From positions 2,232,001-2,296,000 of the forward strand of contig NZ_CP070978.1 of assembly GCF_018417535.1 (NCBI RefSeq): a stretch of DNA of 64,000 nucleotides. The letters are read 5' to 3'. Position numbers and translations under genes: made by a program. The DNA comes from Burkholderia pyrrocinia (lineage in GTDB: Bacteria; Pseudomonadota; Gammaproteobacteria; Burkholderiales; Burkholderiaceae). Within the stretch, counting starts at the first letter, position 1. Every line of letters starts with the position of its first letter. Shown here piece by piece: positions 30,078 through 38,336 of this stretch. The notes under the pieces were generated by a model that was not told the origin of the DNA, made no database searches, and was given only the letters and a program-made list of their open reading frames with translations.

Positions 30078-31058
30078 TCACAGATCCAGCACCAGCAGCG
30101 GCGTAACCGCACGCGAACAGCACGGCAACATCTGATCGTTGGCCGCGCGTTCGTCGTCGGTCAGGTAGACATCGCGATGATCGGGCGTGCCGGACAGCAC
30201 GCGCGTGAGACAGGTGCCGCACACGCCCTGCTCGCACGACACCGGCACCTCGATTCCGCAGCCGCGCAGCGCTTCGACGATCGTCGTGCCGGCAGGCACG
30301 TCGACGACGCGGCCCGATTGCGCGAGCGATACCTGGAACGTGCGATCGCCTCCGTCTTCTCCCGGGGCAGTTGCGGCGTCCACGCCGGTCGCGCCCAAGC
30401 CGGCCGCGCCGAAATACTCCCGATGCACATTCGCAGGATCCCAGCCGGCTTGCGCGGCCGCCGCGAGCACGGCGCCGATGAACCCGCCGGGGCCGCACAC
30501 GTACAGGTGCGTGCGCGCATCCGGCTTCGCGAGCACGCGCGGGAAATCGATGCGCTGGCCGCCCGGCGCGTCGTCGAACCAGAGCCGCGTGCGGGCCTTG
30601 AGCCCGGGCGTGTCGAGCCGGTCGAGGAACGCGACGCGCGCCGGCTCGCGCGCGCAGTAATGCAGCTCGAACGACTGGCCGGTCTCGATCAGGTGCGCGG
30701 CCATGCTGAGCAGCGGCGTGATCCCGATGCCGCCGGCGAGCAGCACGCTGTGCGCGGCACGCGGGTCGAGCGGGAAGTGGTTGCGCGGCGCGCTGATGTC
30801 GAGCGTCGTGCCGGGCTCGCATGCGTGCATCGCGAGCGAGCCGCCGCGCGACGCGGGCTCGCGCAGCACGCCGAGCCGGTAGACGCCGGCCTCCGACGGG
30901 CTGTTGCACAGCGAATACTGGCGGACGAAGCCGCCGACGTGAACGTCGATATGCGCGCCGGCCGTAAATGGCGGCAGCGCCGTGCCGTCTGCCGGCGCGA
31001 GTTCGAACGCGCAGATGTCGGTCGCGACGGGAAGCTTGCGGATGAGCGTGACTTTCAT
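30078..31058 (-). CDS. vanB: Vanillate O-demethylase oxidoreductase subunit
   Basis: A 326-residue class IA reductase. Domains in order: FMN-binding (about 1-105, RQYSLCNSP), NADH-binding (110-215, LLAGGIGITPLLSM, YVCGPGGFI) and a C-terminal plant-type [2Fe-2S] domain with Cys275, Cys280 and Cys283 (CEQGVCGTC) and Cys313. It passes electrons from NADH to the VanA oxygenase. The ATG at 31058 begins MKVTLIRKLP, typical of VanB. It is 56 bases downstream of vanA on the same strand. A CoA-dependent aromatic pathway ends upstream in vanillate, its predicted substrate supply. Confidence 0.92.
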   Translation of the reverse strand: MKVTLIRKLPVATDICAFELAPADGTALPPFTAGAHIDVHVGGFVRQYSLCNSPSEAGVYRLGVLREPASRGGSLAMHACEPGTTLDISAPRNHFPLDPRAAHSVLLAGGIGITPLLSMAAHLIETGQSFELHYCAREPARVAFLDRLDTPGLKARTRLWFDDAPGGQRIDFPRVLAKPDARTHLYVCGPGGFIGAVLAAAAQAGWDPANVHREYFGAAGLGATGVDAATAPGEDGGDRTFQVSLAQSGRVVDVPAGTTIVEALRGCGIEVPVSCEQGVCGTCLTRVLSGTPDHRDVYLTDDERAANDQMLPCCSRAVTPLLVLDL

Positions 31059-31114
31059 GGGGAATGGTGAAGTAGGGGTGGCGCACCGCCATGCGGCGGC
31101 GGTGCGGCACGCGG

Positions 31115-32158
31115 TCAGCACGGCAGCGCGGCGGCGCGCTCCTGGTCGATCAGCCGGTCGAGCACGCGTCGCGACTGCACGCCGCCCGCGTCGATGTTCA
31201 GCTTCAGCAGCGGCCGGCCCGGCCAGCGCAGCAGGTTGCGCTGCTGCGCTTCGAGCATGTCGAGATCCTCGGCGAAGATCGCGCCCTGTCCGTTGCGGAT
31301 CGTCTCCGTCAACGCGCGGTCGTCCACCGCGAAACTGCGCGCCATTCCCCAGAAGTACCAGATCGACGTCTCGGTTTCCGGCGTGATGAAATCGACGACG
31401 ATGCTCGACACCTTGTCGCGCGGGTCCGCGTGATAGCCGCCCTTGCCCGCATGCGCGACGCCCACCTCGATCATCACGTGGCTCGGCGGCGTGAAGTGGC
31501 AGATCTGCCAGCGATCGCAGCGCACGTCGTCGGCGAGCCCGTTGCCGCGCAGCGCGGCGGCCCAGAACGGCGGCGGCACGATGCCTTCCATGAAGCGGCT
31601 GGTCGTGACCGTGTCGCCGTTCACCTTCGTCGCGGGCGGTGCTTCCTCGATCTCCGGCTGCCCGATGCTCGATGCATGCACGTAGGTCTCGTGCGTGAGG
31701 TCCATCAGGTTGTCGATCATCAGCCGGTAATCGCAGTCGATGTGATAAAGACCGCCGCCATACGCCCAGCCCGGATCGTCGGCCCAGTGCAGCCGGTGTA
31801 TCGTCGCCGGATCGGCCTGGGCCGGGTCGCCCGGCCACACCCACACGAAGCCGTGCCGCTCGACGGCCGGATAGCGGCGGATCGCCGGCATGCCGCCGAC
31901 GCGCTGGCACGGCATGCTCGTGCACTTGCCGTCCGCGCCCATCGTCAGCCCGTGATAGCCGCACACGAGCCGGCCGTCGCGCACGGTGCCGAGCGATAGC
32001 GGCGCGCCGCGGTGCGGGCAGAAATCCTCGAGCGCGGCGACTGCGCCGTCCGCGTCGCGAAAGAACACCATGCGTTCGCCGCAAATCTGCCGCCCGAGCG
32101 GCTTGCCGGCGAATTCGTCCGGCGTGCAGGCCACATACCACGCGTTTTTCAGGAACAT
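31115..32158 (-). CDS. vanA: Vanillate O-demethylase oxygenase subunit
   Basis: A 347-residue Rieske non-heme iron oxygenase. The Rieske cluster ligands are Cys47/His49 (CPHRG) and Cys66/His69 (CGYHG). The mononuclear iron motif lies in DNLMDLTHETYVHASS (Asp153, His156, His161). It converts vanillate to protocatechuate and formaldehyde using electrons from VanB. GGAGGAGACGC directly precedes the ATG. It is transcribed with vanB; the divergently placed VanR-type regulator lies 86 bases upstream on the same strand, so the three may be co-transcribed. Confidence 0.93.
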   Translation of the reverse strand: MFLKNAWYVACTPDEFAGKPLGRQICGERMVFFRDADGAVAALEDFCPHRGAPLSLGTVRDGRLVCGYHGLTMGADGKCTSMPCQRVGGMPAIRRYPAVERHGFVWVWPGDPAQADPATIHRLHWADDPGWAYGGGLYHIDCDYRLMIDNLMDLTHETYVHASSIGQPEIEEAPPATKVNGDTVTTSRFMEGIVPPPFWAAALRGNGLADDVRCDRWQICHFTPPSHVMIEVGVAHAGKGGYHADPRDKVSSIVVDFITPETETSIWYFWGMARSFAVDDRALTETIRNGQGAIFAEDLDMLEAQQRNLLRWPGRPLLKLNIDAGGVQSRRVLDRLIDQERAAALPC

Positions 32159-32244
32159 GCGTCTCCTCCATGGCGTGCGCGCACGCCGTGTGTATCGTTG
32201 GACAAGCGGCGCGTCGTGCGCCGCGCGAAGGTGCCGCGTGCCGG

Positions 32245-33012
32245 TCAGCCGGCGTCGCGGCGAATCAGGTTGCCGCCCTTGAGCTTCGTCATCGCGCGCT
32301 GGTTGTCGAGCACGCGCCGCAGGTTGTCGTGCGCGATCTGCGCGTGTTCGCGCATCAGCGCTTCCGCGCGCGCGCCCTGGCGGCGTTCGATCGCGTCGAG
32401 CACGGCGCGATGCTGGGCTTGCGCGACGATCAGCGTTTCGTGCGCGCGCGGATCGAGCGACTGCACGACGACGAACGCGCTCGCGGACGCGAACGGCAAG
32501 GTCGCGACCTTGTCGATCTGCCGCGCGACGACGTCGCTGCCGGCTGCGGCCGCGAGCAGCCGGTGGAAGCGGGCGTTCGCGTCGACGTAGCGCGAGAAGG
32601 TGTCGTCGGTCAGCGGGCCGGCGAGCAGCACGTCGATCTCGTCGGCGCACGCGCGCAGGTCGCGCAGCATCGACGGCGGCACGCCACGTTCGGCCGCGAA
32701 CCGCGCGGCGAGCCCTTCGAGCGTGCCGCGCAGTTCGATCGCGTCGCCGATCTCGCGCGCCGAAAACGCGCGGACCGCGAACCCGCCGGTCGAAATCGGC
32801 TCGATCAGCCCCTCCTCCTGAAGCCGGATCAGCGCCGCGCGAACCGGCGTGCGCGATACGCCGAGCCGCTCGACGACCCACAGTTCGGAAATGCGTGCGC
32901 CGGGAGCGAGCTCTCCGCCGACGATGAGCTCGCGCAGGCCGAGCAGCGTGCGGACGGTTTGCGACGGGGAAGCGGTGCGGGTGTCGGAAGGCGGGGCGTC
33001 GAGGTCGGTCAT
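32245..33012 (-). CDS. vanR: GntR-family (FadR/VanR-type) regulator of vanAB
   Basis: A 255-residue regulator: GntR winged HTH at about residues 22-85 (LLGLRELIVGGELAPGARI, VERLGVSRTPVRAALIRLQ) and an FCD ligand domain (FSRYVDANARFHRLL, AQAQHRAVLDAIE). VanR proteins of this type repress vanAB until vanillate binds. The ATG at 33012 is chosen because longer in-frame starts would run through the operator region. The upstream DNA carries one TATCAGGTTACTTGATA site and two TTGTATACA sites, so both the MarR protein and VanR itself may act here. Confidence 0.85.
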   Translation of the reverse strand: MTDLDAPPSDTRTASPSQTVRTLLGLRELIVGGELAPGARISELWVVERLGVSRTPVRAALIRLQEEGLIEPISTGGFAVRAFSAREIGDAIELRGTLEGLAARFAAERGVPPSMLRDLRACADEIDVLLAGPLTDDTFSRYVDANARFHRLLAAAAGSDVVARQIDKVATLPFASASAFVVVQSLDPRAHETLIVAQAQHRAVLDAIERRQGARAEALMREHAQIAHDNLRRVLDNQRAMTKLKGGNLIRRDAG

Positions 33013-33060
33013 GGCGGATATCGGGGGCTGTACCGCATTGCCGGTGCAGGCGTGCGGTGT

Positions 33061-33077
33061 TATCAGGTTACTTGATA
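33061..33077. promoter_or_regulatory. Hydroxycinnamate operator copy 2
   Basis: TATCAGGTTACTTGATA matches copy 1 at 25472 with one change. It sits 49 bases upstream of the vanR start, between vanR and the divergent marR gene, so it may link both genes to the hydroxycinnamate regulator. Confidence 0.7.
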
Positions 33078-33080
33078 AAA

Positions 33081-33174
33081 TTGTATACATCGCTGCCGCA
33101 TGATCAAGCTGAATCGTACAAATAAGCGGGTAAACCACGATCTAAACCATCGGATGGGATTTGCGTTGTATACA
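33081..33174. promoter_or_regulatory. Paired TTGTATACA sites, candidate VanR operators
   Basis: TTGTATACA occurs at 33081-33089 and 33166-33174. Both are centred on the palindromic GTATAC core often bound by FadR-subfamily GntR regulators. They lie between the divergent vanR and marR genes. Confidence 0.55.
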
Positions 33175-33238
33175 GCGCATCGGTCGCCGCGATGCAGGCG
33201 ATGCGAGCGTGTCCGCCACGCGGGCCGCGTGAGGTAAG

Positions 33239-33763
33239 ATGGCCCGCGATATTCCTCCCGACACCTTCATGAGTTCGACACCCGTCAAACCGGCCGGCGC
33301 GAAACGCGCTGCCCGCGCCACCGAGGCCAGGCCGCCCATGCGTGCCCAGCAGCGGCTGACCTACCTGATCGGCAATCTCGATCGGCTGCTGCGCCGCCAG
33401 ATGAGCGATGCGCTCGCACCGCTCGGCGTGACGCTCGCGCAATACACGGCGCTGTCGGTGCTCGAGGCGCGCGGCGCGCTGTCCAATGCGCAGCTCGCGG
33501 TGCGCTCGTTCATCACGCCGCAATCCGCGAACGAGGTGATGGTCGCGATGGCGGGCCGCGGTTTCGTCACGCGCGAGGCCGATCCGAATCACGGCCGCGT
33601 GATCCTGCTGCGCCTGACCGACGAAGGCTCGGCGATCCTGCGCGAATGCGAACGGGTGCTGCGGCCGCTCGAGCGCCGGATGCTCGGCGACGACCTCACC
33701 GCCGCCGACGCCGTGCAGGTTCAGCGCACGCTCGAGCTGTTCGTGCGCAACCTGCGCGACTGA
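33239..33763 (+). CDS. MarR-family regulator, probable hydroxycinnamate (feruloyl-CoA) sensor
   Basis: A 174-residue MarR protein with a basic N-terminal extension of about 30 residues. The winged HTH covers about residues 55-135: LAQYTALSVLEARGALSNAQLA, SFITPQSANEVMVAMAGRGF and the wing READPNHGRVILLRLT. MarR proteins such as HcaR, CouR and FerC repress hydroxycinnamate genes and respond to the CoA thioester. This gene sits in the middle of such a locus with four shared operator copies, so it is the best candidate to bind them. GAGGTAAG precedes the ATG at 33239. Confidence 0.85.
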   Translation: MARDIPPDTFMSSTPVKPAGAKRAARATEARPPMRAQQRLTYLIGNLDRLLRRQMSDALAPLGVTLAQYTALSVLEARGALSNAQLAVRSFITPQSANEVMVAMAGRGFVTREADPNHGRVILLRLTDEGSAILRECERVLRPLERRMLGDDLTAADAVQVQRTLELFVRNLRD

Positions 33764-33858
33764 ACCGCGCTTTCGCTTCATTCGTCGCTCCGCACGGCCT
33801 TGCCGGGCCGGCTTCCGCGCGCGTTGCGGGTTAACACCGGCGCACTGCGCACTTGAAA

Positions 33859-33875
33859 TATCAGGTTACCTGTTA
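33859..33875. promoter_or_regulatory. Hydroxycinnamate operator copy 3
   Basis: TATCAGGTTACCTGTTA differs from copy 1 at one base. It lies between the marR gene and the AAHS transporter, about 175 bases before the transporter start. Confidence 0.65.
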
Positions 33876-33950
33876 TTAAATCGTCCCGTCCTTCGATGGG
33901 ATGACGGTCCGCACGACCGGCTGGTCGCGCGGATTTTATTTCGGACAATG

Positions 33951-33967
33951 AATCAGGCTACCTGATA
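33951..33967. promoter_or_regulatory. Hydroxycinnamate operator copy 4
   Basis: AATCAGGCTACCTGATA differs from copy 1 at two bases and keeps both ATCAGG/CCTGAT arms. It is 83 bases upstream of the transporter start and 92 bases (centre to centre) from copy 3, a spacing that might allow looping. Confidence 0.65.
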
Positions 33968-34049
33968 ATTACTGAAGCATGGTCCGATCACGATAAAGAC
34001 ACCGCGCATGCGTCCCGGCATGACGCGCAGTACAAGGTTTGGAGACGAT

Positions 34050-35255
34050 ATGGACACTTCCGTTGCCGAGAGGCCGGCCGTCGCGACGACGCTCGGTCTG
34101 TGTTTCGCGATCGCGCTGCTCGAGGGGCTCGACCTGCAGTCGGTCGGCGTCGCCGCGCCGCGCATGGCTCACGAGTTCGGGCTCACGGTTTCGCAGATGG
34201 GGCTCGCGTTCAGCGCAGGCACGTTCGGGCTTCTGCCGGGCGCGCTGCTCGGCGGGTGGCTCGCCGACCGGATCGGTCGCAAGCACGTGCTGATCGCGTC
34301 GGTCTGCCTGTTCGGGCTGCTGTCGATCGCGACCGCGCAGGTGTCGAGCTTCGCGATGCTGGTCGTCGTGCGCGCGCTGACCGGCCTCGGCCTCGGCGGT
34401 GCGATGCCGAACCTGATCGCGCTGTCTTCCGAAGCGGCCGACGCGCGCTCGCGCAGCAGCGCGGTCGCCGTGATGTACTGCGGCATTCCGTTCGGCGGCG
34501 TGATCGCGTCGTTGATCGGCGTGCTGCTGGCCGGCGATACCGAGTGGCGGCACATCTTCTACGTCGGCGGCATCGGGCCGCTGCTGCTCGCCCCGCTGCT
34601 GCTCGCGCTGCTGCCGGAATCGCGTGCGTTCCTCGACGTCAGCGCATCGGGCGCCGCGCGCCCGAGCGTCGCGCAGACACTGTTCGGCGGCGCGCGCACG
34701 GGCACCACGCTCGCGCTCTGGCTCAGCTATTTCTGCACGCTGATCGTGCTGTATTTCCTGCTGAACTGGCTGCCGTCGCTGATGGCGGCGAAGGGGCTCG
34801 CGCGCAGCCAGGCCGGGATCGTGCAGATCTTCTTCAACATCGGCAGCGGCCTCGGCGTGCTCGGTATCGGCATGTCGATGGACCGGCTGCGGCCGTCGCG
34901 GGTCGTCGGCGGCATGTACGCGGGGATCGTGCTGTCGCTTGCCGCGCTCGCGATCGCGCCCGGGCTCGTATGGCTGTCCGCCGCGGCGTTCGCGGCCGGG
35001 ATGTTCGTCGTGGGCGGCCAGTCGGTGCTGTATGCGCTGGCCGCGATGTACTACCCGACCGCGATGCGCGGCACCGGCGTCGGCTCCGCGGTCGCGGTGG
35101 GCCGGCTCGGCTCCGTGGTCGGCCCGCTCGCGGCCGCCGAGTTGCTCGCGATGGGCCGCAGCGCATCGGTCGTGATCGGCGCGAGCATCCCCGTCACGCT
35201 GGTCGCCGCCGTCGCGGCGCTGGTGCTGATCCGGCGTCCGCAGGCGCACGACTGA
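34050..35255 (+). CDS. Aromatic acid:H+ symporter (AAHS family MFS), probable hydroxycinnamate/vanillate uptake
   Basis: A 401-residue 12-TM MFS protein. TM1 reads LCFAIALLEGLDLQSVGVAAP, where the D-x-x-S/N position after GLD is the AAHS hallmark seen in PcaK and VanK. The TM2-3 loop is GGWLADRIGRKHVL. The ATG at 34050 follows GGAGACGAT. Two operator copies lie upstream and a porin and tannase-family gene lie downstream in the same direction, so this transporter probably brings ferulate or vanillate across the inner membrane. Confidence 0.9.
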   Translation: MDTSVAERPAVATTLGLCFAIALLEGLDLQSVGVAAPRMAHEFGLTVSQMGLAFSAGTFGLLPGALLGGWLADRIGRKHVLIASVCLFGLLSIATAQVSSFAMLVVVRALTGLGLGGAMPNLIALSSEAADARSRSSAVAVMYCGIPFGGVIASLIGVLLAGDTEWRHIFYVGGIGPLLLAPLLLALLPESRAFLDVSASGAARPSVAQTLFGGARTGTTLALWLSYFCTLIVLYFLLNWLPSLMAAKGLARSQAGIVQIFFNIGSGLGVLGIGMSMDRLRPSRVVGGMYAGIVLSLAALAIAPGLVWLSAAAFAAGMFVVGGQSVLYALAAMYYPTAMRGTGVGSAVAVGRLGSVVGPLAAAELLAMGRSASVVIGASIPVTLVAAVAALVLIRRPQAHD

Positions 35256-35322
35256 GTTTGTTTACTTTCAACCACGAGCGCCGGCAGAGCGCGATATCGA
35301 CGCAGGTCTGGAGACACTTACC

Positions 35323-36462
35323 ATGAAGCACACCAAAGCCTTGCTGGCGGCCGGCGCATGCGCGCTGGCCGCGACGAGCGCGCACGCACAATCGAGCGTG
35401 ACGCTGTACGGGATCATCGACACCGGCGTCGAATTCGTGTCGCACGCGAACGCGGCCGGCGATCACGTGGTGCGGATGCCGGCCGTGACCGGCGAGATGC
35501 CGTCGCGCTGGGGCCTGCGCGGTAGCGAGGATCTCGGCGGCGGCTACCAGGCCGTGTTCGTGCTCGAAAGCGGCTTCAACGTGCGCGGCGGCGATCTCGG
35601 CCAGGGCGGGCGGCTGTTCGGGCGGCAGGCGTTCGTCGGGCTGAAGGGCGGCTTCGGCACGCTCGCATTCGGCCGCCAGTACACGATGACCTACCTCGCG
35701 CTGCAGGGCGCGGACATCATCGGCCCCGATATCTACGGGCTCGGCTCGTTCGACGCGTACGTGCCGAACGGCCGCGCCGACAATGCGGTGACCTACATCG
35801 GCATGTATCGCGGCGTGACGCTCGGCGCCGCCTATTCGTTCGGCCGCGACAGCGCCGGCACCGGCAACTCGCCGGGGCAGGGCACGTGCGCGGGGCAGGT
35901 GCCGGGCCACGCGGTCGAATGCCGCAACTGGTCGGCGATGCTCAAGTACGACAGCGCGTATTTCGGCGCGGCGGCGTCGTACGAGGAGCAGCGCGGCGGC
36001 ACGGGCGCGGCCGCGAACTTCTTCGACGGCGTCGCGCCGGTCGCCTTCACGAGCAGCGCGGGCAAGGACGCGCGCGTGCACGTGAGCGCGTATGCGCAGG
36101 CCGCGGGCGCGCGGCTCGGCGCGGGCTGGATCGGGCGGCGCGTGTCGACCGGTTCGCCGGCCGCGCCCGGCGCGCATTCGGATCTGTTCTTCGTCGGTGC
36201 GTCGTATGCGGTCAAGCCGGACTTCATCGTCGACGGCGAAGGCTACCGGATCGTCAACAGCGCGCACGACACGCGCGCGACGATGGCGACGCTGCGCGCG
36301 ACCTATCTGCTGACGAAGCGCACGTCGGTCTACGCGCAAAGCTCGTATCTGTGGAACAGCGCGCATGCGCGCTACGCGGTCAGCGGCGGCGGCCCCGGCA
36401 CGACGCCCGGTGAGGGGATGGGGCAGCTCGGCGCGATGGTCGGCGTCAAGCACATGTTCTGA
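35323..36462 (+). CDS. Gram-negative porin (Burkholderia OmpC-like)
   Basis: A 379-residue outer-membrane porin. The signal peptide ends TSAHAQ, the mature start is SSVTLYGIIDTGVEF, the central FGRQAFVGLKGGFGTLAFGRQ is typical of beta-proteobacterial trimeric porins, and the C-terminus ends in Phe (VGVKHMF). It lies 67 bases after the AAHS transporter and 28 before the tannase-family gene, so it is probably co-expressed to let aromatic acids or esters through the outer membrane. Confidence 0.92.
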   Translation: MKHTKALLAAGACALAATSAHAQSSVTLYGIIDTGVEFVSHANAAGDHVVRMPAVTGEMPSRWGLRGSEDLGGGYQAVFVLESGFNVRGGDLGQGGRLFGRQAFVGLKGGFGTLAFGRQYTMTYLALQGADIIGPDIYGLGSFDAYVPNGRADNAVTYIGMYRGVTLGAAYSFGRDSAGTGNSPGQGTCAGQVPGHAVECRNWSAMLKYDSAYFGAAASYEEQRGGTGAAANFFDGVAPVAFTSSAGKDARVHVSAYAQAAGARLGAGWIGRRVSTGSPAAPGAHSDLFFVGASYAVKPDFIVDGEGYRIVNSAHDTRATMATLRATYLLTKRTSVYAQSSYLWNSAHARYAVSGGGPGTTPGEGMGQLGAMVGVKHMF

Positions 36463-36490
36463 TCCGGCAACCTGACGAACGGGAGATATC

Positions 36491-38212
36491 TTGAACAGAA
36501 AATCTGCATTCCTCTGCATTGCGCCGCTGTCCGCCGCGATGCTTGCCGGTTGCGGCGGCGACGATTCGGTCAACGCCGTGCCCACGCACCTGAGCGCCGC
36601 GACGCCGGCCGCGATGGCGCAGACCTGCGACGCGCTCGCCGCGAAGCTCGCGTATGCGAGCACGTCGTTTACGTCGGTGACGACCGCGGCCGCTGGCGCG
36701 CTGACGGTGGCCGGCCAGCCGATCGCCGAGCACTGCGTGATCGAAGGGAAGATGAACCAGCGTGTGAGCGCGGTGGACGGCAACACCTATGCGATCGGCT
36801 TCGAGATGCGCTTGCCGAAGGCATGGAACGGCCGCTTCTTCTACCAGGCGAACGGCGGGCTCGACGGCAACGTCATGACCGCGACCGGCGAGATCGGCGG
36901 CGGCGGGCCGCTGTCCGATGCGCTGAACCAGGGCTTCGCGGTGATCAGCTCGGATTCCGGGCACAGCGCCGCGCAGAACCCGCTGTTCGGCATCGATCCG
37001 CAGGCGCGGATCGACTACGGCTACGGCGCCGTCGATGCGCTGACGCCGATGGCGAAGCAGGTGATCCGCCTCGCCTACGGGAAGGCACCCGACCGCAGTT
37101 ACTTCGGCGGCTGCTCGAACGGCGGCCGTCACGCGATGGTCACGGCCGTGCGCAACGCGGGCGACTATGACGGCATCATCGCGGGCGATCCGGGTTTCCA
37201 TCTGCCGAAGGCGGCGATCGGCGAGATGTACGGTGCGCAGCAGTTCGCGAAGATCGCGTCGGCGACCGGATCGAACGGGCTGCCGGACATCCGCAGCGGC
37301 TTCACGGATGCGGAGCGCCGGTTCGTCGGCGCGAAGATCCTCGACAAATGCGATGCGCTCGATGGGGCGGCCGACGGGATGGTGCAGGATGTTGCCGCGT
37401 GCCAGGCGCACTTCAGCGTCGAGACGGACATCCCGACCTGTGCGAACGGCACGCGCACCGGTGCATGCCTGACGCCCGCGCAGAAAACCGCGCTCGAGAA
37501 CGTGTTTGCGGGGGCGCGCAACAGCGCGGGCACGGCGCTCTACGCGAGCTTTCCGTACGATCCGGGCGTGGCCGGCGGCGGCTGGGCCGCGTGGAAGCAG
37601 TCCAATTCCATCACGCTCGATCCGGTCGCGATGGCGTTTACGTTCATGTCGCCGCCGAAAACCGCGGCGGTGCTCGCGAACGTGCCCGGCTTCGCGCTCG
37701 GTTTCGACATGGACAACGACGCGCCGGCGATCTTCGCGACGAGCGGCATGTACGCGCAATCCGCGTGGTCGTTCATGACGCCGCCCGACGAGACGAACCT
37801 GACTGCGCTGAAGTCGCGCGGCGCGAAGCTGCTCGTCTATCACGGCACGGGCGACCCGGTGTTCTCGTTCAACGACACGAGCGACTGGTACGGGCGGCTC
37901 GCGCAGGCCAACGGCGGCGATGCGTCGAGCTTCGCACGCTTTTATCCGGTGCCCGGGATGAATCATTGTTCGGGCGGGCCGGCGGCCGACCAGTTCGACA
38001 TGCTGACGCCGCTCGTCGCGTGGGTCGAGCAGGGGCACGCACCCGCCGCGATCGTGGCCGCCGCGCGCGACGCGACCAACGCGGTGCCGAATGCGGACGT
38101 GCCGGCATCGTGGGGCGCGGGGCGTACGCGCCCGCTGTGCGCATATCCGCAGGTGGCGCGCTACAACGGCTCGGGTGACGTGAATTCGGCGGCGAGCTTC
38201 AGTTGCCGTTGA
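36491..38212 (+). CDS. Tannase/feruloyl-esterase family lipoprotein
   Basis: A 573-residue alpha/beta hydrolase of the tannase/feruloyl esterase family. Lipobox MLAG-C puts the mature N-terminus at Cys21, so it is a probable lipoprotein. The family's CS-D-HC catalytic arrangement is complete: Cys208-Ser209 (GGCSNGGRHAM), Asp455 (GTGDPVFS), His492-Cys493 (GMNHCSGG). It probably releases ferulate or related acids from plant esters in the periplasm or at the outer membrane. Position directly after the transporter and porin of the ferulate locus supports feruloyl esterase over tannase activity; the substrate is not proven. Confidence 0.9.
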   Translation: MNRKSAFLCIAPLSAAMLAGCGGDDSVNAVPTHLSAATPAAMAQTCDALAAKLAYASTSFTSVTTAAAGALTVAGQPIAEHCVIEGKMNQRVSAVDGNTYAIGFEMRLPKAWNGRFFYQANGGLDGNVMTATGEIGGGGPLSDALNQGFAVISSDSGHSAAQNPLFGIDPQARIDYGYGAVDALTPMAKQVIRLAYGKAPDRSYFGGCSNGGRHAMVTAVRNAGDYDGIIAGDPGFHLPKAAIGEMYGAQQFAKIASATGSNGLPDIRSGFTDAERRFVGAKILDKCDALDGAADGMVQDVAACQAHFSVETDIPTCANGTRTGACLTPAQKTALENVFAGARNSAGTALYASFPYDPGVAGGGWAAWKQSNSITLDPVAMAFTFMSPPKTAAVLANVPGFALGFDMDNDAPAIFATSGMYAQSAWSFMTPPDETNLTALKSRGAKLLVYHGTGDPVFSFNDTSDWYGRLAQANGGDASSFARFYPVPGMNHCSGGPAADQFDMLTPLVAWVEQGHAPAAIVAAARDATNAVPNADVPASWGAGRTRPLCAYPQVARYNGSGDVNSAASFSCR

Positions 38213-38227
38213 CGTAGCCGTCGATGG

Positions 38228-38263
38228 GAGGCGACCGGTGTGCTATCGTGCGCCGGTCGCCTC
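38228..38263 (+). terminator. Stem-loop after the tannase-family gene
   Basis: GAGGCGACCGG (38228-38238) pairs perfectly with CCGGTCGCCTC (38253-38263) around a 14-base loop, 16 bases after the stop codon. It lacks a T tract. It sits between this gene and the convergent lrp remnant, so it may once have ended both units. Confidence 0.55.
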
Positions 38264-38281
38264 ATGTGTGCAACCGCTCAC

Positions 38282-38336
38282 TTACTCGCCGGGTTCGACC
38301 GGCACTTCGAGCCCGACCTTCACGCGGCTCATGCTC
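38282..38336 (-). pseudogene. 3' remnant of an lrp/asnC-type gene
   Basis: Read on the minus strand, this stretch encodes SMSRVKVGLEVPVEPGE followed by TAA. The intact Lrp protein encoded at 44560-45036 ends SMSRVKVGLEVPVALDT. Only the last 17 codons are present, and the sequence upstream (beyond 38336) is unrelated, AT-richer DNA. It therefore looks like the displaced original 3' end of the lrp gene, or the end of a close paralogue, separated from the rest by the 6.2-kb insert. Confidence 0.75.
38298..38336. repeat. Island-flanking direct repeat, left copy
   Basis: Thirty-seven of 39 bases match 44576-44614 in the same orientation; mismatches are at 38306 (T versus C) and 38315 (G versus C). 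The repeat covers the codons for SMSRVKVGLEVPV of an Lrp protein, and unrelated sequence lies inward of it. Confidence 0.8.
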
